64,000 bases of DNA from Pseudomonas vancouverensis (GCF_004348895.1 NZ_RRZK01000003.1:62001-126000), one strand, 5' to 3'. Shown: positions 23,846 through 33,838, counted from the first letter of the stretch. A program made the numbers and translations. The notes: generated by a model from the letters alone, not told the origin.

Positions 23846-25792
23846 TCAGGCGATGGATAAGCCTGCCAGATGCTGCGCGGCCCAATCGCGCACCTCGGCG
23901 TAGGGGTAATCCTCCAGTACGCCGAAACCCGCAATGGAGCGGGTCTTGAGTTTGGTGAACAACGGCACGCTGATTCCGCACAGGAATCGCGTCACCCTTT
24001 CCGTCGAAGGAATGCTGCCAGTGTGTTGCTGGTGCCTGTGGATAAAACCGCCACACAGCGTCTCGAAGTTTTTATCCACAAGTGCCGGCAACTCCGGCGG
24101 GGCCGGCAATCGCGCGACATGCCCGTGACACACCGAACAATGCCCGCACTGCTGCGGGGCGTTCTGATCGCCAAAGTATTCGGCCAGGCGAAAACCCATG
24201 CAGCGATCGGTCGCGAACAGCTCCAGCATCGCGTGAATTCGCGCAACCTCGGTCTGCTCATGTCGAATGAAACCGCCGTGCAGTTCCCGACTCAATGCGT
24301 CGCTGTCGAAGCCCGACTGCAGCACGGCGTAGACCTCGGTCATCTGCTTGCTTTCCAGCTCGACCCAGCCCTTCTCCTGGAAATAATCCAGCGCCTTGAC
24401 CACCCGGCTGCGCTCGGCCTGATGCTGCTCATACAGGGCATCGAAATTCACCGTGGCCCAGGTTCGCGCACGGCTCGAGGTCTGGATGATCGCGGCGACG
24501 AAATCCCTGCGCTCCCCCTCAAACCTGGCCAACAGTGCTTCGGGCTCCTGCAGGTACTTGAAGCGGTATTCGGCGTAATAGGCGTAGCGCGGCGCGATGA
24601 TTCCACGCAGTTCCAACTGCACCAGCAAGGTCTTTAGCGGCAATTGGCGGATGTTGCTGTGGTCCGCCAGCGGCCCTAAAAGAAACTCCCACTGACCGTC
24701 AGCTGCGGCCGCCTGCAACTCGTCAAGCACATAGCGGATGCCGTCCAGTTCCGGTGTGTCGCCGTAGACAAAGTTTTCCAGCACATTGAGGCTGTCGCGA
24801 TTGGCCAGCACCAGACAATCGGACGGCTGTCCGTCACGCCCGGCGCGGCCGATTTCCTGACTGTAGTTTTCGATGGATTTGGGCAGGTCAAAGTGCACCA
24901 CATTGCGGATGTCGCTCTTGTCGATGCCCATGCCGAAAGCGATGGTGGCGACGATGCAGTTGGATTGGCCGCCCATGAAACGCTTCTGGATGCCTTCGCG
25001 TTGATCGTGAGGCAAACCGGCGTGATAAGCCTCGGCCTGAATACCATTGCGATTAAGGTGTTCGCCGATGTGTTCGGCGGTCTTCTGCAAGGTGACGTAG
25101 ACGATGCTCGGCTGGCCTGTGCGCTCACTCATCCACTCGACGAGTCGCCGGCGTTTGTCCGCTCCGGGAACCGGTTCCACCAGTAGATTCAGGTTCGGCC
25201 GATAGAAACCGGTGGTCACCACATCATCGGCGTCTATGGCGAATTTCGCTTGCATGTCCGCAATGACTTTTGGGGTCGCCGTCGCTGTCAGCAACAACGC
25301 CTGCGGGATGTTGAACTGACGCTGGTAATCGGGAAGCTTGAGGTAATCCGGACGAAAGTTATGGCCCCACTCGGAAATACAGTGAGCCTCGTCCACCACC
25401 AGCAGCGAGATCGGAACCTGCTGCAGGAAATGCCGGAAGCGCTCGTTCTTCAAACGCTCCACCGAGACCATCAGGATCTTCAGCTCACCGGACTTCGCGC
25501 GCGCCATGACGGCACTGGCTTCATCGCGGCTTTGTGCCGAGTCGATGCTACCCGCGGCAATGCCATGGCGTTGCAGGAACGCCAGCTGATCCTGCATCAA
25601 CGCCAGCAAGGGCGAGACCACCAGGGTCAGGTTTGGCAGCAACACGGCCGGTAATTGATAACAAAGCGACTTGCCGGAGCCCGTGGGGAAAATCGCCGCG
25701 GCCGAGCGCCCCGCCAGCACCGCACTGACGGCGGCTTCCTGGCCTGGTCGAAACTGTGGATAACCGAAAACCTGTTCCAGGGTGTTGTGCAT
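23846..25792 (-). CDS. RecQ-family ATP-dependent DNA helicase
   Basis: A 648-residue superfamily 2 helicase. Motif I is PTGSGKS (around residue 36), the Walker B box DEAH is in VVDEAHCISEWGHNFRPDY (around 133), and further motifs GMGIDKSDIRNVVHFDLP and QEIGRAGRDGQ lie in the second RecA domain. A zinc-binding segment (around 540) has C-x2-C as QQCGHCSVC. The C-terminal HRDC domain of classical RecQ is not obvious. RecQ enzymes unwind DNA 3' to 5' during repair and recombination. This is likely a second RecQ-type helicase beside the canonical one, but I cannot see the rest of the genome. It faces the S8 protease gene divergently. Confidence 0.9.
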   Translation of the reverse strand: MHNTLEQVFGYPQFRPGQEAAVSAVLAGRSAAAIFPTGSGKSLCYQLPAVLLPNLTLVVSPLLALMQDQLAFLQRHGIAAGSIDSAQSRDEASAVMARAKSGELKILMVSVERLKNERFRHFLQQVPISLLVVDEAHCISEWGHNFRPDYLKLPDYQRQFNIPQALLLTATATPKVIADMQAKFAIDADDVVTTGFYRPNLNLLVEPVPGADKRRRLVEWMSERTGQPSIVYVTLQKTAEHIGEHLNRNGIQAEAYHAGLPHDQREGIQKRFMGGQSNCIVATIAFGMGIDKSDIRNVVHFDLPKSIENYSQEIGRAGRDGQPSDCLVLANRDSLNVLENFVYGDTPELDGIRYVLDELQAAAADGQWEFLLGPLADHSNIRQLPLKTLLVQLELRGIIAPRYAYYAEYRFKYLQEPEALLARFEGERRDFVAAIIQTSSRARTWATVNFDALYEQHQAERSRVVKALDYFQEKGWVELESKQMTEVYAVLQSGFDSDALSRELHGGFIRHEQTEVARIHAMLELFATDRCMGFRLAEYFGDQNAPQQCGHCSVCHGHVARLPAPPELPALVDKNFETLCGGFIHRHQQHTGSIPSTERVTRFLCGISVPLFTKLKTRSIAGFGVLEDYPYAEVRDWAAQHLAGLSIA

Positions 25793-26060
25793 GAGCTGTC
25801 ACTCCGTTGACTGCTGCGAGACTCAAAGACTAGTCAGGGAAGGCAGCGAGTCGAGAAAAGGTCGGCGATAAAAACGATACGGGATGATACAGCCTTGACT
25901 CGCGTCGTACGGGCCACAGGTTGAAACACACAGAGCGTTTTGCCATCTCACGCCCCGTGTACGTCACAGGTAAGGTTCGTGATCCTCTAACCGAATTCCG
26001 CGCATTGCCTTCATCGCACATGAAGACTGACAGGCGCGTCACCTTTACCAAGGACTGATC

Positions 26061-27119
26061 ATGTTGCCCCCCTCCGCCTCTCGAATTCCTCTTGCCCTGA
26101 CATTACCGCTGCTGCTCGGTGGCTGCATGACCGCTACCGGAACACTCTCAATCGCACCCGACACATTCGAAACAGCCGAGTATCGCGCTCAAAAGGGTTT
26201 GGCAGTCGTGCAGGCATCACACCTCTATGCCCGCGGTGGCACCGGAAAAGGTGTGACCGTGGCATTGATCGACTCAGGCTTGAACGCTGATCTGCCAGAG
26301 TTTGCCGGCAGAGTGGCACACCCCGGTTATGACCATGTTGAAAATCGTCCCGGTACTTTCGATCGAGTCGGTCATGGCACGCAAATGGCCGGTATTCTCG
26401 CCGCCAACAAGGATGACCAGGGTATGCATGGCGTCGCGTTCAATGCGCAGCTGATCCCCTTTCGTTTCGGCGACGACAACGAGCCCTTTTTCTTCGACAG
26501 CGAGATCGCCGGTTCCTGGCAAAGCGGGTATGACAACGGCGCACGCATCTTCAATAACTCCTGGGCCAATGCCATTCCGGCGACTGAACTGACTGAAGCA
26601 CGCTACAACCAGGTCATGCCCGAATCGCTGGCGATCGCTCGAAAACTGGTTAAGCAGGGAGCGGTGTTTGTGTTTCCAACCGGCAATGAGCTCAAGCGCG
26701 AGCCACTGGCGGAACCGGGGCTGCCCCTTGCCGTGCCGGAACTGGAGAAGGGCTGGATTGCCGTCGTCGCATTGAAAAACGACGGCAGCGCGATCAATGG
26801 AAAATCCAACTATTGCGGTGTTGCCAGAGCCTGGTGCATCGCGGTTCCCGGCGGGGACTCTGGAGCCGAGCAGGGTTTACTGACCACCGGCAAGGACGGC
26901 CAGTATGTGCAAACGGCTGGCACCTCACCTGCTGCTGCTCTGGTCAGCGGCGCCTTGGCAGCGGTACAGAGCCTTTATCCGCAAATGAGCGCGCAACAGG
27001 TGCGTGATCACTTGCTTGAAACCGCAAACCGCACCGGCCTCTACGCCAACAGCGAAGCTTATGGGCGAGGATTGCTGGACCTTGATGCAGCATCGCGCCG
27101 CTTACCCGTCGTCAATTGA
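26061..27119 (+). CDS. Subtilisin-like (S8) serine protease lipoprotein
   Basis: A 352-residue protein with a lipoprotein signal peptide (LLLGGC, Cys22) and a complete S8 protease domain (about residues 45-340). Catalytic residues are Asp71 in ALIDSGL, His105 in GHGTQMAG and Ser289 in GTSPAAALVSG, with a GNE oxyanion segment around 213. The catalytic Ser motif is GTSPAAA in place of the usual GTSMAAP. The ending GRGLLDLDAASR is the place where autotransporter proteases of this family continue into a beta-barrel, but here the gene stops at residue 352. It would be anchored to a membrane by its lipid. Position +2 is Met, so outer-membrane sorting is plausible. The substrate is unknown. Confidence 0.82.
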   Translation: MLPPSASRIPLALTLPLLLGGCMTATGTLSIAPDTFETAEYRAQKGLAVVQASHLYARGGTGKGVTVALIDSGLNADLPEFAGRVAHPGYDHVENRPGTFDRVGHGTQMAGILAANKDDQGMHGVAFNAQLIPFRFGDDNEPFFFDSEIAGSWQSGYDNGARIFNNSWANAIPATELTEARYNQVMPESLAIARKLVKQGAVFVFPTGNELKREPLAEPGLPLAVPELEKGWIAVVALKNDGSAINGKSNYCGVARAWCIAVPGGDSGAEQGLLTTGKDGQYVQTAGTSPAAALVSGALAAVQSLYPQMSAQQVRDHLLETANRTGLYANSEAYGRGLLDLDAASRRLPVVN

Positions 27120-27215
27120 ATCGTACCCATCAAAGCTCCCTACATGCATTTCTCACAAACACTGTAGGAATCATTCCCTGAACAAGCCTTCACTGATGAA
27201 ACCAAGGGGAATGCG

Positions 27216-27239
27216 TAGGAGCATTCCCCCAAGGCAGTA
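27216..27239. terminator. Inverted repeat after the S8 protease gene
   Basis: GGGGAATGC (27216-27224) and GCATTCCCC (27231-27239) form a nine-base perfect stem with a six-base loop, about 95 bases past the protease stop codon. There is no T run. It may be a weak terminator or stabilising stem. Confidence 0.4.
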
Positions 27240-27370
27240 AAAGCCCTACAAAACCTGTCCACTGCGGCTGTATTGCCCGATTGCACTACTGTCTTCATAG
27301 TTTTGACGAGGCTGAAAATACCGTAACGGCCTGCCGGAATGACCTCCAACTTATTCCAGGACCGACATCC

Positions 27371-27709
27371 ATGCCCTCAACCAATACACTTGAAGAACGC
27401 TATCGCCCCCTCAACTCCAGCTACAGCGAAACCCCGGTATTGGTTATCGACACCGAGGCTGATCCTTACGAAATCCTCGATGCCGCCCGACAACGCATCC
27501 GTGCCGCCAACGATTTACTCGAAACCCTGTATTGCCTGTGCTTCAAACAGGCCGATGCCAGTGATATTCCCAAGATCATCAGTGCGCTGTACCTGCTGAC
27601 CCAGGACGGCAATGACCTGCTCGACATTGCCCGGCAACGCCTGCCAAGAAATACCGATTCAAGAATCTCCACGTCCTCTCATTGCGAGCCTGCTTGTAAT
27701 GAGCGCTAA
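27371..27709 (+). CDS. Small hypothetical protein (DUF3077/DUF6124-like)
   Basis: A 112-residue protein of unknown function. AGGA lies about ten bases before the ATG at 27371, which is preferred to an upstream in-frame ATG without a ribosome binding site. The middle is a helical pair rich in Leu and Ala (DLLETLYCLCFKQADASD, then IISALYLLTQDGNDLLDIARQRL). That pattern recalls small Pseudomonas-specific proteins annotated as DUF3077 or DUF6124, but I cannot confirm membership. No signal peptide or metal motif is visible. Confidence 0.6.
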   Translation: MPSTNTLEERYRPLNSSYSETPVLVIDTEADPYEILDAARQRIRAANDLLETLYCLCFKQADASDIPKIISALYLLTQDGNDLLDIARQRLPRNTDSRISTSSHCEPACNER

Positions 27710-27836
27710 CGCACACTGCGGCCGCTATCGCTAACTCCCTCCCAGCAGCTAGGATGTATTCCTTGAGCGCAACGCCGGGAGATCCAGGAAATTGAAGACC
27801 TGCAACGTCCCCGACGCCAAACAATAAGGGCATTGC

Positions 27837-28703
27837 ATGGATGTAATGATGGGCCTGTTGGCCGCCGTGATGTGGGGCGGCACGGATTTTCTGGTGGGTT
27901 TGAACGCCCGCGCTGTTGGGGTTAAACGCGCCGTGTATTTCGGTCAGGCGCTGGGCTTTACCATCATGAGCCTGTTGCTGATCGCGTTCCCCGTATTCAT
28001 TTTGCGCTCGATGTCCGCCTCGCTCGAGACCTGGCTGATCGGCCTTGTCGCTGCAGTGCTGACCGTTTCAGGCGCCTTGGCCTTGTCCAAGGCTTTCGCG
28101 CTAGGCAAAGCCTCGATCGTCGCGCCACTGGTGACCTCCTATGGTGTGGTGACCACGCTGCTGTCCTGGGCCAGTGGCGAACATATCAATCTGATTCAGT
28201 TGGCGTGTATCGGGCTCTGTGTGCTGGGGGTAGTGCTGTCGAGCATTCACTCGGACCCGAAACTCCCGCATAACACACAGGCCGGCAGCTCAATTGCCTT
28301 CGCGCTGCTGGCGGCATTGTTGTATGGCACGAGCTTCTGGTTGCAGGGTCGTTTCGTCCTGCCGGCACTGGGCCCGGTGACGATGCTCTGGCTGGCCTAT
28401 CTGGTCGGGCTGATGGTGCTGGTGGTGATTGTCCTCAGGATAGACGACGGCCTGAAAATCCCGCCGCTGAAAAACTGCCTGACCCTGACCGGTGCCAGCC
28501 TGATGAACCTCGGTGGATTTTCCGCCTTTGCCTGGGGCGCTGTGGCTGGATCGGTGTCGGTGGTCACGGTCATCAGCACACTGTCCGGCGGCATAGCGGC
28601 GATCATGGGCTACGTATTTTTCAAGGAGCGGCTGACAACAGTGCAGGTGCTCGGGGTCTTGTTGGTGCTGTTCGGTGCGTTTGTCTTGCACCTCAAAACC
28701 TGA
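27837..28703 (+). CDS. EamA/DMT-family drug or metabolite transporter
   Basis: A 288-residue integral membrane protein with ten predicted hydrophobic segments arranged as two EamA repeats (residues about 1-140 and 150-288), the hallmark of the drug/metabolite transporter superfamily. The opening MMGLLAAVMWGGTDFLVGLNAR and the closing VFFKERLTTVQVLGVLLVLFGAFVL are typical. The transported compound cannot be inferred. It is a single gene followed by a strong bidirectional terminator. Confidence 0.88.
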   Translation: MDVMMGLLAAVMWGGTDFLVGLNARAVGVKRAVYFGQALGFTIMSLLLIAFPVFILRSMSASLETWLIGLVAAVLTVSGALALSKAFALGKASIVAPLVTSYGVVTTLLSWASGEHINLIQLACIGLCVLGVVLSSIHSDPKLPHNTQAGSSIAFALLAALLYGTSFWLQGRFVLPALGPVTMLWLAYLVGLMVLVVIVLRIDDGLKIPPLKNCLTLTGASLMNLGGFSAFAWGAVAGSVSVVTVISTLSGGIAAIMGYVFFKERLTTVQVLGVLLVLFGAFVLHLKT

Positions 28704-28714
28704 ACGGACGCGCA

Positions 28715-28745
28715 CAAAAAAGCCGCCCCGAAGGGCGGCTTTTTC
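28715..28745. terminator. Bidirectional terminator between the DMT transporter and pckA
   Basis: AGCCGCCC (28721-28728) pairs with GGGCGGCT (28733-28740) around CGAA, with an A run on the left and a T run on the right. It ends both the plus-strand transporter gene and the minus-strand pckA gene. Confidence 0.9.
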
Positions 28746-28763
28746 ATTGCATCAAGCCAACGC

Positions 28764-30305
28764 TTACAGCTGTGGACCAGCAGCCTTGATCGCGTCGCTC
28801 ACTTCGAACTTCTTGAAGTTCTCGATGAACAGGCCAGCCAGTGCCTTGGCGGCTTCGTCGTAGGCAGCTTTATCAGCCCAGGTGTTGCGTGGGTTCAGCA
28901 AGCCAGTCTCAACGCCCGGTACGGCCACTGGCACGTCGAGGTTGATGGTGTCCAGGTGCTCGGTTTCGGTACCGATCAGAGCGCCGCTCTGGATCGCTGC
29001 GATCACGGCACGGGTGGTCGGAATGTTGAAACGCTTGCCGACGCCGTAGCCGCCACCGGTCCAGCCGGTGTTGACCAGGTAAACCTTGGAGCCGAACCCA
29101 CGGATACGCTTGATCAGCAGCTCAGCGTATTCGCCAGCCGGACGCGGGAAGAACGGCGCGCCGAAGCAGGTGGAGAAGGTCGACTTGATGCCGCTGCCCG
29201 AACCCATTTCGGTCGAACCAACCAGCGCGGTGTAGCCGGACAGGAAGTGGTAGGCCGCTTGCTCTTCGTTGAGGATCGACACTGGCGGCAGTACGCCGGT
29301 CAGGTCGCAGGTCAGGAAGATCACAGCGTTCGGCTCGCCACCGAGGTTCTTCTCGGAACGCTTGGCAACGTGCTCCAGCGGGTACGCGGCACGGCTGTTC
29401 TGGGTCAGGCTGACATCGGTGTAGTCGGCGTGCTTGGCATCATCGATGACGACGTTTTCCAGCACTGCGCCGTGCTTGATGGCCTTCCAGATAACCGGCT
29501 CGTTCTTCTCGGACAGGTCGATGCACTTGGCATAGCAACCGCCTTCGATGTTGAACACCACGCCCTCGCCCCAACCGTGTTCGTCGTCACCGATCAGGTA
29601 ACGGCTTTCGTCGGCGGACAGGGTGGTCTTGCCGGTGCCGGACAGACCGAAGAACAGGGTCACGTCGCCTTCTTCACCGATGTTGGCAGCGCAGTGCATT
29701 GGCAGCACGTCAGCAGCCGGCAGCAGGAAGTTCTGCACCGAGAACATGGCCTTCTTCATCTCACCGGCGTAACGCATGCCGGCGATCAGCACTTTCTTCT
29801 GTGCGAAGTTGAGGATCACGCAGCCGTCGGAGTTGGTGCCGTCACGCTCTGGCACGCACTCGAAGTTGGCGACGTTGAGGATCTGCCACTCTTCACGGCC
29901 AGCCGGGTTGTACTGGGCCGGGTTGATGAACAGGCAACGACCGAACAGGTTCTGCCAGGCAGTCTGGGTGGTCATCTTCACTGCCAGGTAGTGCTCGGAA
30001 GCGGCACCTACATGCACGTGGGAAACGAAATGCTCTTGCGCGTTGTTGAACGCCTCGACGCGAGCCCACAGGGCATCGAACTTGTCGGCCGGGAACTTGC
30101 GGTTGATCGGGCCCCAGGCGATGGAAGCCTGGGTGCTTGGCTCTTCAACGATGAAACGATCAACTGGCGAACGGCCGGTACGGTGACCGGTGCGAACGAC
30201 CAGTGCGCCAGTATCGGCAAGCTCGCCTTCACCGCGATTGAGGGCTTCTTTAACCAGATCATCAACACTCAGATCGGTGTACACGGCGTTATTGGCTTGC
30301 GTCAT
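28764..30305 (-). CDS. pckA: Phosphoenolpyruvate carboxykinase (ATP)
   Basis: A 513-residue enzyme of gluconeogenesis that converts oxaloacetate and ATP to phosphoenolpyruvate, CO2 and ADP. It has the kinase P-loop [11 protein letters not shown] (around residue 220), the metal-binding segment [26 protein letters not shown] that follows it, and the RSPVDRF segment near residue 46 typical of the ATP-dependent class. It is transcribed alone in the minus direction with a 180-base leader region. Confidence 0.97.
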   Translation of the reverse strand: MTQANNAVYTDLSVDDLVKEALNRGEGELADTGALVVRTGHRTGRSPVDRFIVEEPSTQASIAWGPINRKFPADKFDALWARVEAFNNAQEHFVSHVHVGAASEHYLAVKMTTQTAWQNLFGRCLFINPAQYNPAGREEWQILNVANFECVPERDGTNSDGCVILNFAQKKVLIAGMRYAGEMKKAMFSVQNFLLPAADVLPMHCAANIGEEGDVTLFFGLSGTGKTTLSADESRYLIGDDEHGWGEGVVFNIEGGCYAKCIDLSEKNEPVIWKAIKHGAVLENVVIDDAKHADYTDVSLTQNSRAAYPLEHVAKRSEKNLGGEPNAVIFLTCDLTGVLPPVSILNEEQAAYHFLSGYTALVGSTEMGSGSGIKSTFSTCFGAPFFPRPAGEYAELLIKRIRGFGSKVYLVNTGWTGGGYGVGKRFNIPTTRAVIAAIQSGALIGTETEHLDTINLDVPVAVPGVETGLLNPRNTWADKAAYDEAAKALAGLFIENFKKFEVSDAIKAAGPQL

Positions 30306-30392
30306 GAGGTTCCCCGTCGGCCAGTGGCCGAGTGCTCCAAACGTTTTTGTAGTAGAAAGTCGTGCACTACTACCGCGAAAAAAGTGGGCCGG

Positions 30393-30398
30393 ATTATG
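30393..30398 (-). promoter_or_regulatory. Possible extended -10 promoter element of pckA
   Basis: On the minus strand TGG directly precedes CATAAT, which matches an extended -10 element; the -35 region is poor. It is about 90 bases upstream of the pckA start at 30305. A GTAGTAG/CTACTAC inverted repeat (30349-30355 and 30367-30373) lies in the resulting leader. Confidence 0.35.
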
Positions 30399-30485
30399 CC
30401 AGAAAAGCCCAAAAAGAGTAGGCCCCTCCCGTCGTAACGGCGTTAATCCGGCGCTGGCCAGTGAATTTACCTGCGCTGAACCGTT

Positions 30486-31388
30486 TTAGTGACGGGTATC
30501 TGACGGCGTATCGACACCCGCTCCGGCGAATAATTGAGTGACATCGGCAGCGTCGAACAGGTAGCGCTGGTTGCAGAACTGGCAATCGATCTCGATGTTG
30601 CCACCGTGTTCGAGCACCAATTGCTGGGCGTCTTCGCTGCCGAGACTGACCAGGGCATTGGCCGAACGCTCGCGCGAGCAGCTGCAGCGGAAGCGCAGCT
30701 TCTGCACATCGAACAGACGCACCTGCTCGTCATGATAAAGACGATGCAACACGGTTTCGTTGTCCAGGCTCAGCAGCTCATCAGCGGTCAGCGTGCTCCC
30801 CAGCGTGGTGATGTGCTGCCAGCTGGCGGCACGCTCGTCTTCGTCTTTCAAGCGGTCGGCTGGCAGTTGCTGCAACAGCAGGCCACGGGCACGACGGCCG
30901 TCGGCATACAGCCAGAAGCGTGTACCGACCTGCTGGGACATGACGAAATAGTTGGTGAAGCATTCCGACAGGGTGGCGCCGTCGAGGTCGACGATACCTT
31001 GATAACGCTGGCCCTGTTTCGGGTCGATGGTCAACGCCAGGACGCCGTCCGGCATCAGGTCGGCCAAGGTGGCGTCTGGTGCGATGCGATCCGCGTCATA
31101 GCGGGCCAGGCCACGGATGTCGCGCTCGCTGGAGCATTCGATCATCAATAGCGGGATCGGGCCTTCGGAGCGGGCCTGCAGAATCAGCAGTCCATCGAAC
31201 TTCAAGGTGCCGACCAGCAACGAAGCGGCCGCCATCAGCTCACCGAGCAATTGCGCAACCGGCTGCGGGTAGGCGTGCTTGGCCAGGACTTCGGCGTAGC
31301 TGAGCTCCAACGAGACCAGCTCGCCGCGGGTGTCGCTGTCATCGAAGATGAAGCGTTGGGTGAAGTCGTTATCCGCTTGATCGGTCAT
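30486..31388 (-). CDS. hslO: Redox-regulated chaperone Hsp33
   Basis: A 300-residue chaperone that is switched on by oxidation and unfolding. Four zinc-binding cysteines are visible near the C-terminus: Cys235 and Cys237 (CSC) with Cys269 and Cys272 (CQFC). These form disulfides on oxidative stress. The N-terminal substrate-binding part (residues 1-180) is of normal family length. In E. coli and Pseudomonas it pairs with hslR, which lies about 390 bases further on the same strand here. Confidence 0.95.
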   Translation of the reverse strand: MTDQADNDFTQRFIFDDSDTRGELVSLELSYAEVLAKHAYPQPVAQLLGELMAAASLLVGTLKFDGLLILQARSEGPIPLLMIECSSERDIRGLARYDADRIAPDATLADLMPDGVLALTIDPKQGQRYQGIVDLDGATLSECFTNYFVMSQQVGTRFWLYADGRRARGLLLQQLPADRLKDEDERAASWQHITTLGSTLTADELLSLDNETVLHRLYHDEQVRLFDVQKLRFRCSCSRERSANALVSLGSEDAQQLVLEHGGNIEIDCQFCNQRYLFDAADVTQLFAGAGVDTPSDTRH

Positions 31389-31774
31389 AGGTCTGGGTAT
31401 CTGAAGTGGTAAAAAAGGTTACAGAAGCAAAAATATTTGCCGCGCCGCACCCTCAGGTGCGCAATGTTCTGCCATGAAAGGCATTTTATGAACAATCGGG
31501 GCCTGATCCAAGTCGAGGGATCAAACGCTGACAGGTAGCGACGTCTCTCGCTCTGCAATGCTGGCACTGTGGTTATGACCTACAGGTCCGAAGCTGTGTG
31601 CGATTTTCGACGAGCGGCAATAGTGCCCCTATGCTGCGCCACAGGCGAACAGCGGATATGGATGCGCGCACGCGCAATTGCAAGGGTGCCGCTGAAGTTA
31701 CGGTGGAACTCGACGGGCGCTGCGCGCTCGATCACGGGCAAGTCACACTCCCACAGGAATGCCCCTCCCCCCTC
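31389..31774. other. Gap between hslO and hslR
   Basis: This 386-base stretch has no convincing gene; the open frames are short and lack ribosome binding sites or family features. A degenerate REP-like stretch is visible around 31728-31760 (GATCACGGGCAAGTCACACTC). Because hslR is transcribed towards hslO, the hslR terminator and the hslO promoter should lie here, but I cannot place either. Confidence 0.4.
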
Positions 31775-32179
31775 CTACTCGTTGCTGTTGCCGCGGAACT
31801 TGAACAGGTCCCTTCGCTGCTTCTTGCTCGGCTTGCCATCGGTGCTCACACCCAGGGCGCCCGCCTTTCTCTGTGCCGCCGCCGTTTCGCGCTTGGCGAT
31901 ACTGGCTTCGGTCTCCGCATAAAGCGCCTGCGCCTCTGGTGCACCACGCCGAACGATCGACAGTGCCTGAACCACCACGGTGCGCTCATCGAAGCCTGTG
32001 CGGATTACGTATTCATCGCCAATACGAGGTTCCTTGCCCGGTTTGCAACGCTCGCCCCGGTGCTGCACCTTGCCGCCTTCAATCGCCGCTTTGGCCAGGG
32101 CCCGCGTTTTGTAAAAACGTGCAGCCCACAACCACTTGTCGAGGCGGACTTTGTCGTCCTCTTCGTTTTTTTGTGCCAT
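31775..32179 (-). CDS. hslR: Ribosome-associated heat shock protein Hsp15
   Basis: A 134-residue RNA-binding protein with an S4 domain at the N-terminus (VRLDKWLWAARFYKTRALAKAAI, about residues 11-33). The rest is basic and flexible (PSKKQRRDLFKFRGN). It binds 50S subunits that carry nascent chains and helps recycle stalled ribosomes after heat stress. The start is at 32179, and the divergent side carries the rimB region. Confidence 0.94.
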   Translation of the reverse strand: MAQKNEEDDKVRLDKWLWAARFYKTRALAKAAIEGGKVQHRGERCKPGKEPRIGDEYVIRTGFDERTVVVQALSIVRRGAPEAQALYAETEASIAKRETAAAQRKAGALGVSTDGKPSKKQRRDLFKFRGNSNE

Positions 32180-32258
32180 GGAATTTCCTCATTCTGAAAT
32201 ATTGGTGAACTGTACTACCGTTTCTCTCGTACCAAGAATTTCACCGACTCGGATTACA

Positions 32259-32399
32259 ATGCAGCGATGCCAGAGCCTCCCCGAGGCGCTGGAAATCCGG
32301 GCCGTAGATATCTGTCGCCTTTTAATCATTATTCTGCGTGAATACCGCGAAATCCGGCTGATTGCGGACCGAGCGTTTATACCGGTTGAGCACTTTTGA
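32259..32399 (+). CDS. Possible small protein overlapping rimB
   Basis: A 46-codon frame whose TGA (32397-32399) overlaps the TTG start of rimB (TTGA). The codon use looks like that of real genes here, and the product is charged and helical with a hydrophobic stretch (CRLLIIILREYREIRLI). No clear ribosome binding site precedes the ATG at 32259. Pseudomonas literature describes rimA upstream of rimB and rimK; whether this is related is unknown to me. It may be chance. Confidence 0.35.
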   Translation: MQRCQSLPEALEIRAVDICRLLIIILREYREIRLIADRAFIPVEHF

Positions 32400-32875
32400 A
32401 GACATTTGACCATTTGACCGTTGTCGGTCTGCGCGAGTGGGTGGCGCTCCCGGATCTGGGAGTCGCGGGCCTTCGAGCAAAAATCGACACCGGTGCCAGT
32501 ACCTCCAGCCTGCATGCCACTGACATCGAAACATTCGAACGCGACGGCGAGCAGTGGGTGCGTTTTACCGCGCATCTGGGCTCGGTCGTGCAACTGCGTC
32601 ATCGGCGTTGCGAAGCCCCGCTGGTGACGATGAAAACCATTAAAAGCTCCAACGGTCACGCACAAGTGCGATACGTGATCAACACCACCCTGGCTCTTGG
32701 TGATCGAGTCTGGCGGGTCCAGTTCACGCTCGCCTGTCGCAAGTCCATGCGTTACCGCCTGTTGCTGGGTTCCAAAGCCCTGATCGATGGCCAATTGGTG
32801 GTCAATCCGGGCATTAAATATGTACAAGACAAGCCGGTGTTCCCGGTATCTACCTCCTCCACAGGTGTTGCATGA
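32396..32875 (+). CDS. rimB: RimK-associated ATP-dependent zinc protease-like protein RimB
   Basis: A 159-residue protein of the retropepsin-like family annotated as ATP-dependent zinc protease. The aspartyl-protease-like motif [14 protein letters not shown] (about residues 28-41), with the DTGA triad, is plain, and the family C-terminal part [13 protein letters not shown] follows. The start is TTG at 32396, with GGTTGAG just upstream; the protein begins [19 protein letters not shown] as in relatives. It overlaps rimK by four bases (ATGA). In P. fluorescens RimB is reported to work with RimK in modifying ribosomal protein S6, with c-di-GMP as a control signal. Confidence 0.88.
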   Translation: MKTFDHLTVVGLREWVALPDLGVAGLRAKIDTGASTSSLHATDIETFERDGEQWVRFTAHLGSVVQLRHRRCEAPLVTMKTIKSSNGHAQVRYVINTTLALGDRVWRVQFTLACRKSMRYRLLLGSKALIDGQLVVNPGIKYVQDKPVFPVSTSSTGVA

Positions 32876-33777
32876 AGATCGCTGTGCTGTCGCGGAATCC
32901 GCGTCTGTATTCCACCCGCCGCCTGGTCGAAGCCGGGACTGAGCGTGGGCATGAAATGGTGGTGGTCGACACATTGCGCGCCTACATGAACATCGCCAGC
33001 CACAAGCCGCAGATCCACTACCGCGGCAAACCGCTGGAAGGGTTCGACGCGGTCATCCCACGGATCGGTGCATCCGTGACTTTCTACGGCTGCGCCGTGC
33101 TGCGTCAGTTCGAAATGATGGGGGTGTTTCCGCTCAATGAGTCGGTCGCTATTGCCCGCTCGCGGGACAAGCTGCGCTCCCTGCAATTGCTCTCACGTCG
33201 AGGCATCGGTTTGCCGGTCACCGGCTTTGCCCACTCCCCCGACGACATTCCCGACCTGATCGAAATGGTCAACGGCGCCCCTCTGGTGATCAAGGTGCTG
33301 GAAGGCACCCAGGGTATCGGCGTCGTGCTGTGCGAAACCGCGACGGCGGCGGAATCGGTGATCGAGGCCTTCATGGGCCTCAAGCAGAACATCATGGTCC
33401 AGGAATACATCAAGGAAGCCGGTGGCGCCGACATTCGCTGTTTCGTGGTCGGTGACAAGGTAATTGCGGCAATGAAGCGCCAGGCCAAGCCCGGCGAGTT
33501 TCGCTCCAACCTGCACCGCGGCGGCAGCGCCAGCCTGATCAAGATCACCCCGGAAGAGCGCATGACGGCACTGCGCGCGGCCAAGGTCATGGGCCTGGCA
33601 GTCGCAGGCGTAGACATCCTGCGCTCCAATCACGGGCCGCTGGTGATGGAGGTGAACTCCTCACCAGGTCTGGAAGGGATCGAGACCACCACCGGCAAGA
33701 ACGTGGCGGGGATCATCATTGAACATCTGGAGAAGAATGGCGGGCCGAACATGACGCGGACCAAAGGGAAAGGCTAG
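32872..33777 (+). CDS. rimK: Ribosomal protein S6 glutamate ligase RimK
   Basis: A 301-residue ATP-grasp enzyme that adds glutamate residues to the C-terminus of ribosomal protein S6, changing which mRNAs are translated. ATP-grasp features are visible: a lysine in [19 protein letters not shown] (around residue 145), [17 protein letters not shown] (around 180), and the metal-binding residues in [14 protein letters not shown] near the end. It starts in the ATGA overlap with rimB. A cruciform structure follows at 33789-33838. Confidence 0.95.
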   Translation: MKIAVLSRNPRLYSTRRLVEAGTERGHEMVVVDTLRAYMNIASHKPQIHYRGKPLEGFDAVIPRIGASVTFYGCAVLRQFEMMGVFPLNESVAIARSRDKLRSLQLLSRRGIGLPVTGFAHSPDDIPDLIEMVNGAPLVIKVLEGTQGIGVVLCETATAAESVIEAFMGLKQNIMVQEYIKEAGGADIRCFVVGDKVIAAMKRQAKPGEFRSNLHRGGSASLIKITPEERMTALRAAKVMGLAVAGVDILRSNHGPLVMEVNSSPGLEGIETTTGKNVAGIIIEHLEKNGGPNMTRTKGKG

Positions 33778-33788
33778 AAGCCAGCCGC

Positions 33789-33838
33789 AAGCTGCAAGTT
33801 TCAAGCGGCTCGTGTAAGGCCGCTTTTTCTTGCAGCTT
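33789..33838. terminator. Cruciform terminator between rimK and envZ
   Basis: A ten-base outer stem (33789-33798 with 33829-33838) encloses a seven-base inner stem (33803-33809 with 33819-33825), and a T run follows the inner stem. It sits between the convergent rimK and sensor kinase genes and can serve as a terminator. Confidence 0.7.

Noticed and set aside
31385-31567. A 60-codon minus-strand frame between hslO and hslR
   Set aside because: There is no ribosome binding site, no conserved look and no domain; treated as non-coding.
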